From Psococerastis gibbosa (Eukaryota; Arthropoda; Insecta; Psocodea; Psocidae): a DNA stretch of 64,000 bases. The notes beneath the pieces were generated by a model. The model saw only the letters and a list, made by a program, of their open reading frames with translations. It searched no databases and was not told the DNA's origin. The position numbers were made by a program, and so were the translations under genes. Within the stretch, counting starts at the first letter, position 1. Each line of letters opens with the position of its first letter. The stretch is taken from the NCBI GenBank assembly GCA_963971405.1, contig OZ020488.1:1550001-1614000 (forward strand). The letters run 5' to 3'. This document shows, piece after piece, positions 34,501 through 47,100 of this stretch.

Positions 34501-37500
34501 ACCGTCACAAAGCTTTCCTTATACTACGTATAAATTGGAAAGCAAAAATACAAAATACACCAGGGTACACGTTCGCATATTCAAGGTGAAATAGTAACAG
34601 AAAGCACTTTTCAACCCTAAAATCTAGGAGAGATGTGTTGGACTGCATGTTTGTGTACAATGTCTTAAACTACTTAATTGACAGTCCGCAAATTTTGGAA
34701 TTTTTTCAAATTAGAGTAAACATGAGGGCCACTCGCTCTCGAGAGTTATTTATATTTAATGGTCACTATGAGAATCCTTTGCAGAGGGTTTACAAATTAT
34801 TTAATGAGTATGATATTGACCCGTTCTCAATGGGACGTAACCTATTTAAAAATGAGCTATTAAATAAGGTATGACAGATCGGGTGACTTTGCATCATGCA
34901 CATTCACATTGAAAAACGACGTCGGTGCATAAGTAGCAATGATGGAATGATGTAAGAATGATACGCAGAACCTCTGCGCGCTTGATCTTGGGTCACAACT
35001 GCGGGAATTTTTTATTGCCTGAGTCTTACACGGGGTCACCACCGAGGAATCGATGATTGACTCAGCTGTGGATGGCCATCTTACGGGGTTGGACTGGATA
35101 GATTGGATGTTTGTCCAAGTGCGTTGGACCTTAGTCCCTAAGTTGTCGCGGACGGATGCATTTAACATTTAATTAGTAGAAGGAAGTGTTGAAAGTTAAT
35201 TGATGCAGTGTATAAAAGGTAAGCAGACACTTGTATTGAGCATTATCAATGAAATGCAGGTGTCGCAATACTTATACCGAGCCTGAAAGTAGGCCAAACA
35301 TTTCGTAAGTAGGCTATGGCCTTGGAAAAATGGCGGTCAAGGTCAGCAATTTCACATGTAGGCTACGTTGCCTTGTTACCAATTATTACAATATAATAAA
35401 TATTTGAAATTTGGGCCAATTATACTTCCTAACTGATCCTGGGTTCATGTCCAGCTCCTAACAACCACAGGTTTTAATTGATTAATACGTAAAAATCTGT
35501 GCAGCCGATGTATATTTTTGCAACATAGAATGATATATACAAAATGAGAAACATGAGAACATAGTAGAGTGGACTCTACACTACCACAGATCACTGAGTT
35601 TGTACATACGGTACGCTAAGTTTTTTGTACTACTGTTTTTTTTCTTTCCTATTTATACGAGTATGTAGAGTAAGGAAAGTTTTGTGATGGTCGAATTGTT
35701 CGATTGCGCGATTTCAGATTATTTACACTTTCTGAGGGCACAGGAACCCCAAAAAGTGGGTTTTACGAAATGCCTGTCTGTCGGTCGGTCTGTCTGTCTG
35801 TTCATCGATTTGTGGGCAAGCCACTCGGTGGATTTAGATTTGGTATTTAGCTTCACAAAAACATATTTAAGTTTTTTTTTTAATATTTTGGGATAACTTT
35901 TCACAAACCTGGGCTAAGCTTCCAAAACCTTAAAAAACGAGTACATTTTTATCGGCTCCAACTATTTTTATTAAATTCACATATATTGCCCCTTGATACT
36001 CGTAACTTAAATAATCATAATAAAAATAAAATAAAAAGATTTCCATGAAAAATGCCAAAAAAAATAATTTTTCTGTGGAACCTTTCTAACTTCAGGTATG
36101 TTTCATGTCCCAATACATTGCATACCCTCCCATTATTACTGTGTTCTAGACAATGCAATATTCGATATGTTCAGTGCTTTGGAAAAAGGAATGTGGAGGC
36201 AACCGAAATTTAACCCTAGGACAATTATTTACCATGGAACTACTCATATACAGTATATCTCAGTACCTATACTAATTGACAAATAGGAAAGTATGTATGA
36301 GTTCAGTTGTACCGGTTCTTTCATTCTGTTACACCTACTGTCAACTTACCGAATTCCGGGATGATGAACCACAGCCTATCATCTCAATTTTACTGCTTCA
36401 TCATGTAATTCCGGTCTTGAAAGTGTTTGTAAATACATTAAATCGACCTACTGATTTCCCAGAACATACTGAAACCCCCTCTTAAACGTAGGCTTATCAA
36501 TTCCAGTAACAGCCTCTTTAATTAATTTCACATTTTTCGAGAGTCCTCGTAGAGCTTTCACATGCTTCCACAAGTTGGCAAAGTAGTGAGCAACTAAATC
36601 GCGAGCTCTCTTACCATGCAACTGGAAAAAGACTTTGGGGTTGAATTCCTGGTCGCCCATGTGGTCTTGTTTCTCCCAGACCTCCTCCAGTTGCTGCTTG
36701 CTGCCCGGATGATGAAGCTGAAAGTGTATATCATGGAGAGATGACACAGCAAACGATAAAGGGAACGTAAACAGTCAAATGGATAAGCCACTCCTTAACA
36801 CCATAATAGAAGGCACCAATGCCAAGGCCTGACCAAGCAATAAGGACGCCGAAGACCTCAAGCAAGATATGACATGTGGAACCCACTTGCGACTCAAGAG
36901 AAGGACTCACGACAGAGATCACGGTTGAGAAGGCAGAAAGATTTTTTGAAAACCAATCGTTGGATTGTGACTAAATAAGAAGAGCTATTATTAACTTAAA
37001 GCGTCATAATAACACCATTAGTCTGACGTTTTCTATTAAAAGTTCCTTTGCTATATCTGTGGCGCCTTCTAAGCCGCTGAGGTGATGAGAAATGCCGTAT
37101 GGTCTCAGAACCGGTGATGCGAAACCCCCTAGTCTGCACCTCCCCGTGGTGAAGGTGGAAACGCGTGATGGCGGCCAACAGACAGGGGACCGAGTGCAAG
37201 CCGGAATAAGCGTGCAACACAGTTTTTATACTGTGCAGGGCACTCTTTTGTCCTGGGGATAGGAAACTAACCCCGAAGGCGGAGGAACTCTTTATGAGTC
37301 AACGGCATAGAATGCGGAAGGCAAAGAGGAAACCACCGCATTAAAGGCCCAAGTGGCGTCCCTAGTAACAGCAACCATGATAAAAGTTTCTTTGGTGAAA
37401 AATTCCGGCTCAGTCCCCCGTTCGGATGGCCGGGTGGGGACCACTCGAGATTCTTTATCAGCTCCGAAGAAACCCGAAGTTCGCAAGAAAGAAGATGGAG

Positions 37501-39298
37501 GATCCGGAGCATGCTGCTGCAAACCAACCCCTAGTGGTTGTGCACCATAAGAAGAAGAATCTGTGGCGCGGTTAGTTTTAGTTCACAAATCACAATCCTG
37601 ATATGAACCATGTGCATCCTTTTATTATAAGTCAGTTGTAACCGTGTATATCCGAGCTGGGATTGACTACAGGCTCTAGTCTGTCAGAACGTGCTATGCT
37701 CAGATTGGATGGAAGTTGGCAGGAGTGTGTTGCACGGCTGTTGAATAGTTGCGATACTGGGGCAAATAGTCACATAAATAGTTTTAGACTTGACAAATAA
37801 TAAAATTAAAAAATGTTACTGTAGTTTGATCTTGAATGGACAGTAAACTTTGAGACACATAAGCTAATCCTTGTCCTTTGGTACAACATTGTAAGGCTCT
37901 TTCGACTGCATTCAATTTGTTCGATATGGAGAAACGTAATTAAAGGCGGTGTAGAATTCTCATAATAATCAGTAGAACATAATGAACGTAATTAAGGTTA
38001 TCAAGCCAGAAAATACTCAGTTATCAAGACCTTGAAGCTACAATGTCAATTATTAATGCTTAATCAAAGCTTCTCAATACCTATTCAACCAATTGGATTG
38101 ACTGGGAAACACGATTCCATAATAAAACACGGAATAAAGGGATAAAAAGAGCTTTATAAATTAAGTTAAAATGAAAACAAATTCTGGGGTTGACCACAAG
38201 AGCGCGGAAGCCTAGAAGGTCAAAGCGTCTATTAATTTTTTTTAAAAACAACAATGTAGGCTAGTAAAGTTAAGATTTTCACAATCCCACCAGTATCTTA
38301 TAAGCACAGAGCGTCGGGCGGTTTTGTACCGAAAATAAGGTCCAACCTTCACATTTGGGGTATCTACTCTATCATTATAACAGTAATACGCTAAGATACT
38401 CGAATCCAATTTAAATGCTTCAGATGTCATAAAATCGTTATTAAAACGTATCCCTCGTGTGAACTATCTTTTTTGTTACCATGGTAATTAGTATTGATGG
38501 CTAATGAAATGCTCATTAGCGCTGTAAAATAGTGCAAATGTTCGCTCGGGGCCACTAGCACCATATTACTCTCAAGGACCACCATAAGATTCTGAATCTT
38601 CAACATTTTTTAAATTTTTTTTCAACTGCTTGGGTAAGAAAACTTACCGGATCATGCTGCTTGTGCTTGGTTTCGTTGTCCTTCAACTGTTTCTCAAACT
38701 TCTCCTTCTCCTCGCCCTCGAGGTGCTTCAACTTCTCCTGGTGCTCAAACTCCTTCTGCATCTCGTACTCTTTGAACTCCTCCCGCCTCTTCTTGTCCGC
38801 CTCGTTCAGGTCTCGCGTCACCTTGGCAATTAACTTCTTCAAATCGTCAATCTCAAACGTGTGCGGATTGTCATGATCCAAATGTTCGGGCGGCATAATT
38901 TTGATATGGGCCGTGTCAATATCGTTAGAAATTTCAAACTGCCGCTGCGCTAAATGCCTCAATCGCTCCATTTCCTGTCGTTTGACTTCGTCCAATTTGG
39001 AGCGTACCTGGTGGCCCACGTATTCCAATTCATGAGCAATTTTACCAGTGCGGATGTCTGTCTCTTCAGCTGCTTCTAGCTTCTTTTTGAAGTCTGCATC
39101 ACTCTCTAGAACGTCGATTACCTCACGAAGATACCTTTCGTACTCGATGCCCAGGTCTTCGAGCCCAACCTCCCCCGACTTCTCTTTCTCTGGTTTGTCA
39201 TGCTGCTGTTCTGCTTCGTGATCTAGTCTTCTAGGGGGTGGGGCTATGGTGGATTGGATAACTAAGCATAGGCAGGCCCATGCTGTGATGGCCTTCAT
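28591..39298 (-). CDS. NUCB1: Nucleobindin (calcium-binding, EF-hand)
   Basis: Six coding exons on the minus strand: 39298-38648, 36717-36615, 33097-32927, 32754-32588, 30215-30153, 29325-28591. GT-AG and phases agree, giving about 629 residues. In order there are: a signal peptide (ITAWACLCLVIQSTIAPPP); the nucleobindin N-terminal domain (IEYERYLREVIDVLESD, VRSKLDEVKRQEMERL); a basic leucine-zipper-like helix; EF hand 1 with loop DLDGNGYWDQNE; EF hand 2 with DRNGDQLISYEE; and a Q/P/N-rich tail of about 245 residues. The tail contains two copies of a unit with PPAQPNAQLHGQPNV. Vertebrate NUCB1/2 are about 420-460 residues, so the tail is an extension. Nucleobindins sit in the Golgi lumen and secretory path and bind Ca2+ and G-alpha. 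A 5' UTR exon is likely, because an acceptor TTTATTGCAG lies 5 bases before the ATG. Confidence 0.92.
28779..28905 (-). repeat. Tandem coding repeat in NUCB tail
   Basis: Two adjacent near-identical 60-66-bp units encode QPPAQPNAQLHGQPNV followed by PQYQ or QQYQ. The array keeps the NUCB frame, suggesting recent in-frame expansion of the Q-rich tail. Confidence 0.75.
30370..30864 (+). mobile_element. Penelope-like palindromic terminal element, TSD 9 bp
   Basis: A 495-bp non-coding element flanked by AGCCCATTG (30361-30369 and 30865-30873). The outer arms are inverted repeats (AACCAGTAGAATCCCAGCTG; CAGCCCGGATTCTACGGGTT), followed by GAAAGTGAACTTCC and its complement. Each inner arm has a CTGAAGAT...GAAAC string. 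The 3' end is GACTCCGGCTGAGAAAGCC, then GCAGTTACAT. Related shorter copies are at 53851-54009 (-) and 58368-58546 (+), with 12- and 13-bp duplications. The arm sequence resembles ends of Penelope-like elements as I know them. No RT or GIY-YIG frame is present. Confidence 0.65.
30581..30675 (+). promoter_or_regulatory. Compact promoter-like cluster in the palindromic element
   Basis: Within 95 bp: CRE TGACGTCA (30581-30588), CCAAT box GCCAAT (30589-30594), octamer ATGCAAAT (30596-30603) and TATA box TATAAAT (30669-30675). A C-rich stretch with candidate start CAGTCAC lies about 30 bp downstream. It points on the plus strand, antisense to the host gene NUCB. The motifs are seen directly; promoter activity is inference. 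Confidence 0.55.
32776..32835 (+). repeat. Short tRNA-like SINE fragment
   Basis: A fragment with CGAGTTCGAATCCTG (B-box-like) lies in the short intron between the EF-hand exons of NUCB, just upstream of the acceptor of exon 4. It is too short to assign a family. Confidence 0.35.
33474..34933. mobile_element. Hairpin MITE interrupted by a 1.2-kb insertion
   Basis: The left arm (33474-33520: TTCCACCAACGTCGTTTTTC, ATGTGAATGTGCATGACG) and loop (to 33643) contain the core ACGTGGTAGCA and CATTAATAAGTCTCTG. The right arm is found at about 34889-34930, read in complement as the same GTCGTTTTTCAATGTGAATG string. The core break at CGTCAT marks the insertion, which begins with a (TAA)n microsatellite (33643-33680) and includes C-run element copy B. 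It lies in NUCB intron 2. Confidence 0.7.
33725..34543 (-). mobile_element. 0.83-kb C-run repeat, copy B
   Basis: Full-length copy on the minus strand, from AAGAACCGGTCCGAG (33725) to TATAAATTGGAAAGC (34543). It has an 18-base G run at about 33805 at the same position as the C run in copy A. All landmarks listed for copy A are present in complement. Confidence 0.85.
35647..36320 (+). mobile_element. 0.83-kb C-run repeat, diverged copy
   Basis: Matches include CCTATTTATACGAG, GGAAAGTTTTGTGATGGTCG, GGAACCCCAAAAAGTGG, the GTCTGTCTGTTCATCGATTT tract, TTTTTCTGTGGAACCTTTCT, and the end ACCGGTTCTT. Internal deletions removed the C run. It lies in NUCB intron 2 and is clearly older than copies A and B. 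Confidence 0.7.
37090..37555 (+). repeat. Retroelement-like dispersed repeat
   Basis: The sequence GGGCACTCTTTTGTC, GGAGGAACTC, GAGTCAACGGCATA, ACCGCATT lies in NUCB intron 1. It is shared in order with 42540-42790. Such sequences resemble non-coding 5' parts of arthropod retroelements, but no protein is encoded. Boundaries are uncertain. Confidence 0.45.
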
Positions 39299-41540
39299 AG
39301 TATCTGCAATAAAAGAGACACAGCATTTTAACGATGACCCTACCGATATAGCGGATTTGTATTTTTATTTCTTCTTCAATGTAGCAGATGACACAGCACC
39401 AACGGAAAATAATAAATTAACCGGGAATAGGTATATATATATATATATATACACCCCAATGAATGGCAATTGCCTTTAAAGAATAAGCGCGAATTTATCA
39501 ATAAATTTATCACAAATTGTTTTAAAAAAGAAATTTATTGCAGTACATTGTTGCCTATGCTTGCCGGAAGTGAAACTTATTTCGGGATTGAATGTAGTCT
39601 GTTTTGGAGCGGGATAGAGTCAATACCGTATTTAAATAGCTTAGATAATTGGCCGAGTAAGGTATCATTTTCCGTTGGTGCTAGGCCTGCAGGTAGTAAC
39701 AATAGTTTTCTTGAAGTATACCACAATAAGATTTCGATTTTACTCTTGAGTAATTATTTAAACCAAATTTAGGAATGAAGTCAGTTTTTTTTTCTTGCTT
39801 TTAGAAGCCACATAGATTCCTCAACTTTATTAGATTGTGCAGTACCACGGTGGTGATTGCCTAAGGAAATTACCTGCTCCTTATGATACGGTGCGACATA
39901 ACTACCCAGAGCTTTACCTTGTAGGTGTACCATTCACCAATACGCAGAGTATCACACGTAAAGTGTCCTCTTTCTCGTGTGTTATGTACAATTTTACACA
40001 TTTTCTTCCTCTATTATAGTTCAGTTAATTTTCTTATTCTACAACTTATTACAGTAAAATTTAGTGACTGCCTATGTAATAACTGAATACATGCAACTGA
40101 TAACATATAATATACAGTTTTATTTCCTCAATAAAAATTTGCAATGTGGTATTATCCTAATCAAGTCCTTGAATCACGACTACAACGCGGTAGCAACTGT
40201 TTGGCTTCGGCGTGAATTAGCACAGCTCAACTGACGCAATGACGCGCAACGTGACAGATCAGCGCAATTGGCAAATATTCTACTACTATATACTACATAA
40301 TTCATCAACCTAAGTAGGCTTTTTAATAGCGCTATAAAATGAATAATGATTGCACATCAAAGCGATGCATTCTGTGCTATAAAGAGGCATATAAGGCTTA
40401 GGGGCACGACACTGAATTTATAGAAACGGTGCAGAAACAAGAAAGATACATATAAGAATTGCTAAATTTTACAACACATAAAGCTAATCCATAGCCACGA
40501 TCTATTCAAAGGAATTGTAAGTAGCATACTAGAATTTAGGAAAAGGAGGTAGGCTAACTGTTCCAGAATATGGACCTTGTCCTGACCTCACCAATTTAGC
40601 CTTGAGCAAGGACCATGCTGCATGGTTACATTATTATTGAATTTACATTGAATGTGACTTAAGTATATAATACTATTTATGGCAGTAAAGATGTCAATTT
40701 GCAATGTTCCTAACACAATTAACCCGAATAAATTGCATAATAAGCACCTGAATGTCGGACGATGAATAGCGCAAGTTGACATCAAAACAGTCTCAAGGCG
40801 GGCTTATTAAACTTTCAATTTTATACCTAATTCGCTATACCAGTAACATTAGGATTATTCTGCTTCAGACTGAGGTCTGAGACTTACCATTCACTAGTTT
40901 TTAGCTAGAAATTAAGAAAATTTATATAACTTATGGATTGACACGAAAATAACATACGCATCTGAAAAGTTGTTTTGCTTGTTTGAGCAGACGAAAAAGT
41001 CTATTGCTACGTCAAAAGTAAGCAACTGACGTGTCTCACAGTTGGCGCAAATTTTGAATTTTCTTGATAGTTTTTTAATTTTCCTTCAACTCCTTTTGGA
41101 AGTTAATGTTTCTGTATAGTACCTATATAGAGATATTGTGGACTATTGCTGATTAGCTAAAATCTTTAAGAAGGGTAGATTGGCAAAAACAATATTACGA
41201 AAAAAATCTATAATATAAAAATGAATCGAAAAATGTGTTGATAAGCGTATAACTCAACAACGCCTGGACCAATTTGGGCAATTCTTTTTTTAAATGTTCA
41301 TTGAAGTTCAACGACGGTTTTTACGGCGAAAAATCGAATAATTGCCGGAAGAACCCTAAAAACAGCCCTTTTCGTATGAGTGGTCCTGGGAATAAATTCT
41401 AAAGGACCGCAAAATGCGTTCGAAACGTTATAAACAAAACAAACGTCGTTTGTTTTGAACTTTATACAAAATTTAGCAATAATTAAAGCTCTAATTCAAA
41501 AAATTTACAATATTATCAATGAATTAATGGACGGATTATT
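39299..41540. other. NUCB upstream region
   Basis: It holds the NUCB promoter and probable 5' UTR exon, and an AT microsatellite at 39430-39452. At about 41200-41480 there is a fragment (AACTCAACAACGCCTGGACC, TTTTTACGGCGAAAAATCG) typical of insect DNA-transposon debris. No gene was recognised. Confidence 0.45.
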
Positions 41541-41674
41541 CAAACAATACAGGTGTACATTAAAAAAACAATTATTTGGGGGGAGGGGTCCGGACGCCTT
41601 GGACCACCTCCCTGGGCACGGCCATGGTCCCTGATACTGCAAAACGTCGCAAGTGAAAAACGCTTACGTTTCAG

Positions 41675-41849
41675 GAGCCTGATCGAGGCGATTATAATAC
41701 CGGGGGTAAATAAATACCCTAGGATTATAACTGTAAACAAACAAATTTTGAATAGGCCTAGCACTTTCCATTATAAAATTATCTTGTTTACATTTTTAAT
41801 ACCAGGGGATTAAATAAATACTTGTATTATAATCGCCTCGATCAGGCTG
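41675..41849. mobile_element. MITE with CCTGATCGAGGCG termini, TSD CAG
   Basis: A 175-bp element whose inverted ends share CCTGATCGAGGCGATTATAA. It is flanked by the 3-bp direct repeat CAG (41672-41674, 41850-41852). A second copy in the opposite internal orientation lies at 59566-59728, also between CAG repeats. The internal CTGTAAACAAACAAATTTTG and CATTATAAAATTAT are shared by both. Confidence 0.8.
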
Positions 41850-41985
41850 CAGGAGCAAAAAAAATGTCTTTGGCCTTTTTTTTTCCTTCCTTCCTATTGG
41901 CTGTTGACAAGCGACCGGTTGCTATAATAATTATAAGGGGATTCATTTATTTCGGTCACCATGGTGTGTTAACCTGTAAACTACA

Positions 41986-42140
41986 TTATGACGCTTTCCA
42001 CCAACGTCAATATAGTGATAGTAAATGTAGTATTGACGAGCTAGGTAGCAGACATTTAGAGACTGTCTTTAATGTCTGCTACCACGTCAATACTACATTT
42101 ACTATCACTATTGAGTATTGACGTTGGTGGAATAAGCGCC
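41986..42140. mobile_element. Hairpin MITE with its own stem sequence
   Basis: Arms GACGCTTTCCACCAACGTC and its complement near 42117-42140 (GACGTTGGTGGAATAAGCGCC) enclose a stem containing AGTGATAGTAAATGTAGTAT on both sides. The core is GGTAGCAGACATTTAGAGAC / TCTTTAATGTCTGCTACCAC. The stem differs from other family members although each arm matches its partner. Confidence 0.82.
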
Positions 42141-42539
42141 TTATGGACTTACAAATTACTCAGGAAAAGCCTAAGCTAGGTCCAACCAACCCCAATGGGT
42201 ACTTTAGAGGAAAGCGTGGCAGCCGGATATTTTGCTGACCACAACACCCCCAATAGAGAAGTGGTCATGAAAGAGATATTAATAGGGATTTACACAGTGT
42301 CGGATTAAGCCATCGCAAATTCTGTCAAGGGACCCTTGGCTGTAAGTTCTCAAGTTTAGGGTATTAAATCAAGCAAGTGTTAGATATAAACTTTCATGGA
42401 TTACATTTGAGCAAATTATGGACAGGCTTTCGAGGGGGGGGGGGGGGGAGGGGGAATTCGCGGAGCCCGTAGTCTCTGCAACTCATGCTAAGTGGCTGAT
42501 CCGGCACTGATTTACATATACAGTACATATACGTATACA

Positions 42540-42790
42540 TATGGGCACTCTTTTGTCGTGGACTTGGCCCCGTAGGTGGAGGAACTCAATGAAGAGTCAA
42601 CGGCATAAGGATGCAAAAGAGCAACGGGAACCCACTGCATTGCAGGGCCACTACGACTATTCTCACGTGTCATGCGAGCCCAATGGAACTACGTTACTTA
42701 CTGCGAGGCACCGAAGGGGCGAGCTGCTGCCCGCCGCAGGCGCAATGGGGGAGGGGCCGCGAAGCGGTCCCAAGCTCCGCTTGTAATTAT
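42540..42790 (+). repeat. Retroelement-like dispersed repeat, second copy
   Basis: Shares GGGCACTCTTTTGTC, GGTGGAGGAACTCAA, GAGTCAACGGCATAAG and CCCACTGCATT with 37238-37345. It is followed by GC-rich GGGGCCGCGAAGCGGTCCCA. No reading frame with a recognisable domain. A G run of about 16 lies just before it at 42434-42453. Confidence 0.45.
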
Positions 42791-43079
42791 ATATTTATGA
42801 TGTACAGTCTACTGCTTTCATACGACGTTTATTATAATCTAGGCTGCAATTGCTGCATCGCGAGTAATAATCAAAATAGAAATCCATTTGAATCCACTAT
42901 CAGTTAAGCAAGTAGCTTAAAACCTGGGAAGTTTTTATCATTCGGATAATTTGCAGTTTTCATGGATACTGTCGATGGTGGCCAGTGGCGTAGCCAGTTT
43001 TCATGCAACATCAATGCATAATATTTGCCTGCTTCCGATAGGTTTTCGAATGGGGTGCATTGGCGTAAATGCCTAAAAT

Positions 43080-43960
43080 TTCTGGGGGGGGGGGAGGGGC
43101 TTTAGGACAACAAGATCCCCCAGAGAAAAAAATTGATAAATGGGCCCAAATTAGAAATTAGTGAGATTTTGCGCATTTTATACCCTGGAGAAAAGGGCGC
43201 CTGGATCGAGGCCTCCCCAGGAGAAAAATAATTGATAAATAGGCTCAAATTATAGTGAGGTTTTGCGCATATTATACCCTGGAGGGGGTCTCCCCCAGAG
43301 AAAAAAAATGGTTAAATAGGTCCAAATTAGTGAGGTTTTACCCATTTTGCAAGCAGTACAGTTGAGATTTTACTGATGAATAAACCTGCCACTGAGGAGG
43401 GCCCGTGGGCCTCGCCTGAAGAAAAAGTTTGAAAAAATAGGTCAATTTTTCATGTAAAATAAGCATACCAAGAAATAATTAACCCCCCCCCCGTATTTTC
43501 GTCAAACAGTAGAAAAAGAGGAAAGCCGCTCTCATGGACGTACGCATCTTCTAATTGAGGGCATGATCTTAATTTCCCCTCTGAGGGGTCAGGAGGCAGA
43601 AGGGGGGCCCAGGGGTCTCCCCCGGGAAGGGGTTTGAAAAACATTGGCCTGCAATTGTGAGTTTTACACATATTGATGTATATACTGAGCGTCTTGTAAC
43701 GTGTTCTAATAATTTTTAGGCTTTACAGCCAAAGGATATTAGACCTACTAAAAGGAATGTGGGCCCGGGGGTCTCCCCCGGGGAAATTATTTTGAAAAAG
43801 AATAGGCCCGAAATAGTGGAATTTCCGCACTTGGAAAGCAGTTATGTTTATATTTTACATGTGAAAATATTACAGCTAACAAGGGGGGCCCGGTGCCCCC
43901 TCGAGGAATGGTTTTTAAAAGATAGGCCTGAAATAGTTTGTCAGCAAAAAAATTGCATCT
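43080..43960 (+). repeat. Degenerate tandem array with GGGCCC/CTCCCCC units
   Basis: Units of roughly 100-150 bp repeat the order: G/C palindrome (GGGGGTCTCCCCC or GGGCCCGGGGGTCTCCCCCG), then AGAGAAAAAAAT or TTTGAAAAA, AATAGGCCCAAATTAGTGAG, and TTTTGCGCATTTTATACCC. Three units at 43115-43345 are clear. Later ones at about 43390, 43600, 43750 and 43880 are weaker. Non-coding. Confidence 0.6.
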
Positions 43961-44198
43961 GGCAGAAGATAAATTTATTTAAAAAAAAGAATTTTTTAAA
44001 GAAATATCTGATGGCTAATAGCCTACCTATACTACCGGTGTACATTTTAAAAATTTTGCAATAATGACAAACTACGTATAATCGTAGTTTCCAGTAGCAT
44101 ATAATGCTATCGAAAGCTAGGCTCCATTGGACCCCAAGTAAAGTATATAACGTACGCTATAAGTTAAAACCACAATATATTATTAATCACAAATAGCT

Positions 44199-47100
44199 TC
44201 ACTTAACAGTCTTTTGTAATAATTCACAAATCTCAGAAACTTGTCGTTTCTGTTCATAATTCAAACACTTAACACTACCCGCAATAAACTGGGAATCATC
44301 CCAAAGTCTGCTAATTGCCGACTGCACCTTAGCCGCGTTGTCCAGTTTTGCCCGCTTAGGTTGGCACCCTGCATCCAAAACGTCATCATGAAAGACAACA
44401 TTCGCTAAAGCTAAATCTTCATCAAGGCTAGTCCTCTTGAGCACAACTTCAGGTTCCGAACATGTATGCACGTACATAGACATTTCTGTATCTTCCGTAT
44501 CTCTTGCATTCTTTAACTCCTTCTGTAAGTAACAAGTCACAATTTCCTGCAGGCGTGTACTGTCGGCCACAGCATTGGCAATGACTTCAATGTGGCTTGT
44601 GACATGGGCAAAGTCAGAGAAGGACTTCAGGGTGGTCTCCTGTACGAGAGTCGCCGGGTCAGAAAGAAGTTGTCTGTAGAGTGACGAGATGTAGCGAATA
44701 ATGGCAGGAAGCTGGGGGCAGTTGGGTATGCTGACCGTCGTCAAGGAGTTCAATATCGAGAGAACTGATAATTTGTGACTATTGTTGACGAGTTTTGGTA
44801 AAATGGTGTCTATGCAGCTTAAAACCTAGAAAAAGAAAGGATAACTGGCATTAGCCAACACAGATACAATAATATTATTACCCAGAAAGGCCAAAGCCAC
44901 AGCCATCACGTTACGGATCCAAGTGTGTGAATCGCCTGTATAGGAGTGTCGACAGCCAAATGACACATCACTTTTGAGTGCTGCGGCCCATAGCCTGGCG
45001 CTCATTTTCAACCAATGATTCCTACAATAAACCCGGACTCATTAAATAATTAAGTTTCAAGCAAGGCTAAATTGGCCAGTCAACAATATGCCCAGCAGAC
45101 AGTGCACAAAGGCAGATTCTACTGCTCGTGTACAATCTTGTCCGAGACACGCCAGCCTACTGCCGAGAACATACTATCCATTTCCACATAATCGTAAGTA
45201 CTATGCATACGTTCACTTACCTTACACATGACCTCAGGTGGTGCTCTTGGAAACACTGCAGCCGTTACAGCGGCACACGCAACGACGTATTGAGACCACC
45301 AACTGCTGGACAGCGAAGTAGAAGGATTAAGAGCCCACAAGTTTGTCAACACGGGAAGAACTGGCTCCAGAGCATCAGGAGACAGGGTTGGGACAACAGA
45401 TGCCAGAATATGCAGATTATTTATCTGAAAAAAAGCGGTTGAATTTAAAGAAAGATACAGATTACAATAGGAAGATTCAGCCTTCTAAGTTGCTGCCACC
45501 AATTAGGAGAACATAACAATAGGAGATCATTAGTCGCATTGGAGGAGACGAAGCAGTATTGCAGCTAGATGTCACAGCAACGCCACTAATCTTGCTGCCC
45601 AGAATTTTAGTTGGGTTATTTAACAATAGGGCATGTTGCTGACCACAACATCCCAAATAGAGCAGTGTTCATGAGGGAGTATCCTCGACCTGTGCTCAGG
45701 CTTAGACCCTTAGTGGGCTGTCGTGCCATGGCGGTTTTTTTTTCGTTTTTTCTTTAATAGGTTTTCTATTTTGTGAGCATAAATTTCGAATAAATTCGGA
45801 AATGAAGGTCCATAAAATTGATATGTTGTTTTTCTGTTTTGAGCTAACTCAATTTCGGGGGATTTTATTGATTGGTGAAGTCTCACTGTGGTCAGACGTA
45901 GGGCTCTGAATATACGGGTATTCTCACTCGACCATAGCGGTAGGAAATGGGCCTGCGCTGTAAGGCGACAAGGTCAGGTCGCGCGGTTAGAGAGCTTGCA
46001 TTTCGGGATCGGATTTACTCAATAAACAGAGAAGAATACAAGATCAATGAGTCTATCGTCTAGAAACTATTAGGCCTTCTCTGGACTTGGTCTGATGATG
46101 GGAGTAGGTCAAATCGTTTGATTACTATTTACGTATAGAATTAAAAATAACGTACAATGTTCTCCAACTGCGCAGAGTCCACATTTCTCTCTGTAAGAAC
46201 CGTTTCCATAGCGGGTAAAGTATCTTTCAAAAGTTCTGAGCCAACCCCCGACGCCACTGAATGGGTGATGCCCCAAAACTTTGGACATGACTGCAGGGGA
46301 TACTTTTTATTTAAATTTTGCAGATAGTGGGCGTCACATAGTGGCAGCAGCCTGCTAATGACCCTTTTTAGGTTCACTACTTCCGGTCTGTCACTGCCTA
46401 GCATTTCATGTGCTGCGATAAGGACGTCGAGTGTTGAGTGGCATATTTGCGCATCTGCATACCTGCGAAAGAAAAGGGAAAATAATGAAAATGACATTAA
46501 ATTGGCCTTATGTTAGGAATGCCCACAGCCCCGTGGCAAAGAGGGGAAAATTTAGGGAAGTTACGAATCGGAATAAGAAATTAAACAAAGTGGATGTTGC
46601 ATTAATTTTATATTTTTACTTTCATATGGCGGCTATTCCACCGACCTCGTTTTGCATAATGCAAGTGCATGTCGCGGTAGCAGACATCATTAATAAGTCT
46701 CTGTCATATTTTAAGGAGACTATAATGTACATACTTAACTTATGTATTATAAATTAAGTTATAATATGATAGAGACTGTCACACTCCGAATACCACTAAT
46801 TGGGACCTTCTATAGATTAGAGTATTCAGAGTGGACTTATGAGAGGGGAATTATATATAAGCTAATAGGATGGTACCAAAAACCTTATATTATATTAATA
46901 CACTTAACATTAATACCACATAATAACTTAGGGACAACTTAAGCACTTAAGGGACAAGGGACAACATCATGAATTGGGGGGGGGGGGGAACTTAGTTACA
47001 TAAGGGCTACATGATAACGTACTTACTCATACATCCATAGGAGCTTACTCCTACTTGCACCGTGTATCAACTCACATGGTGAATCAGTTCTGTCTCACTA

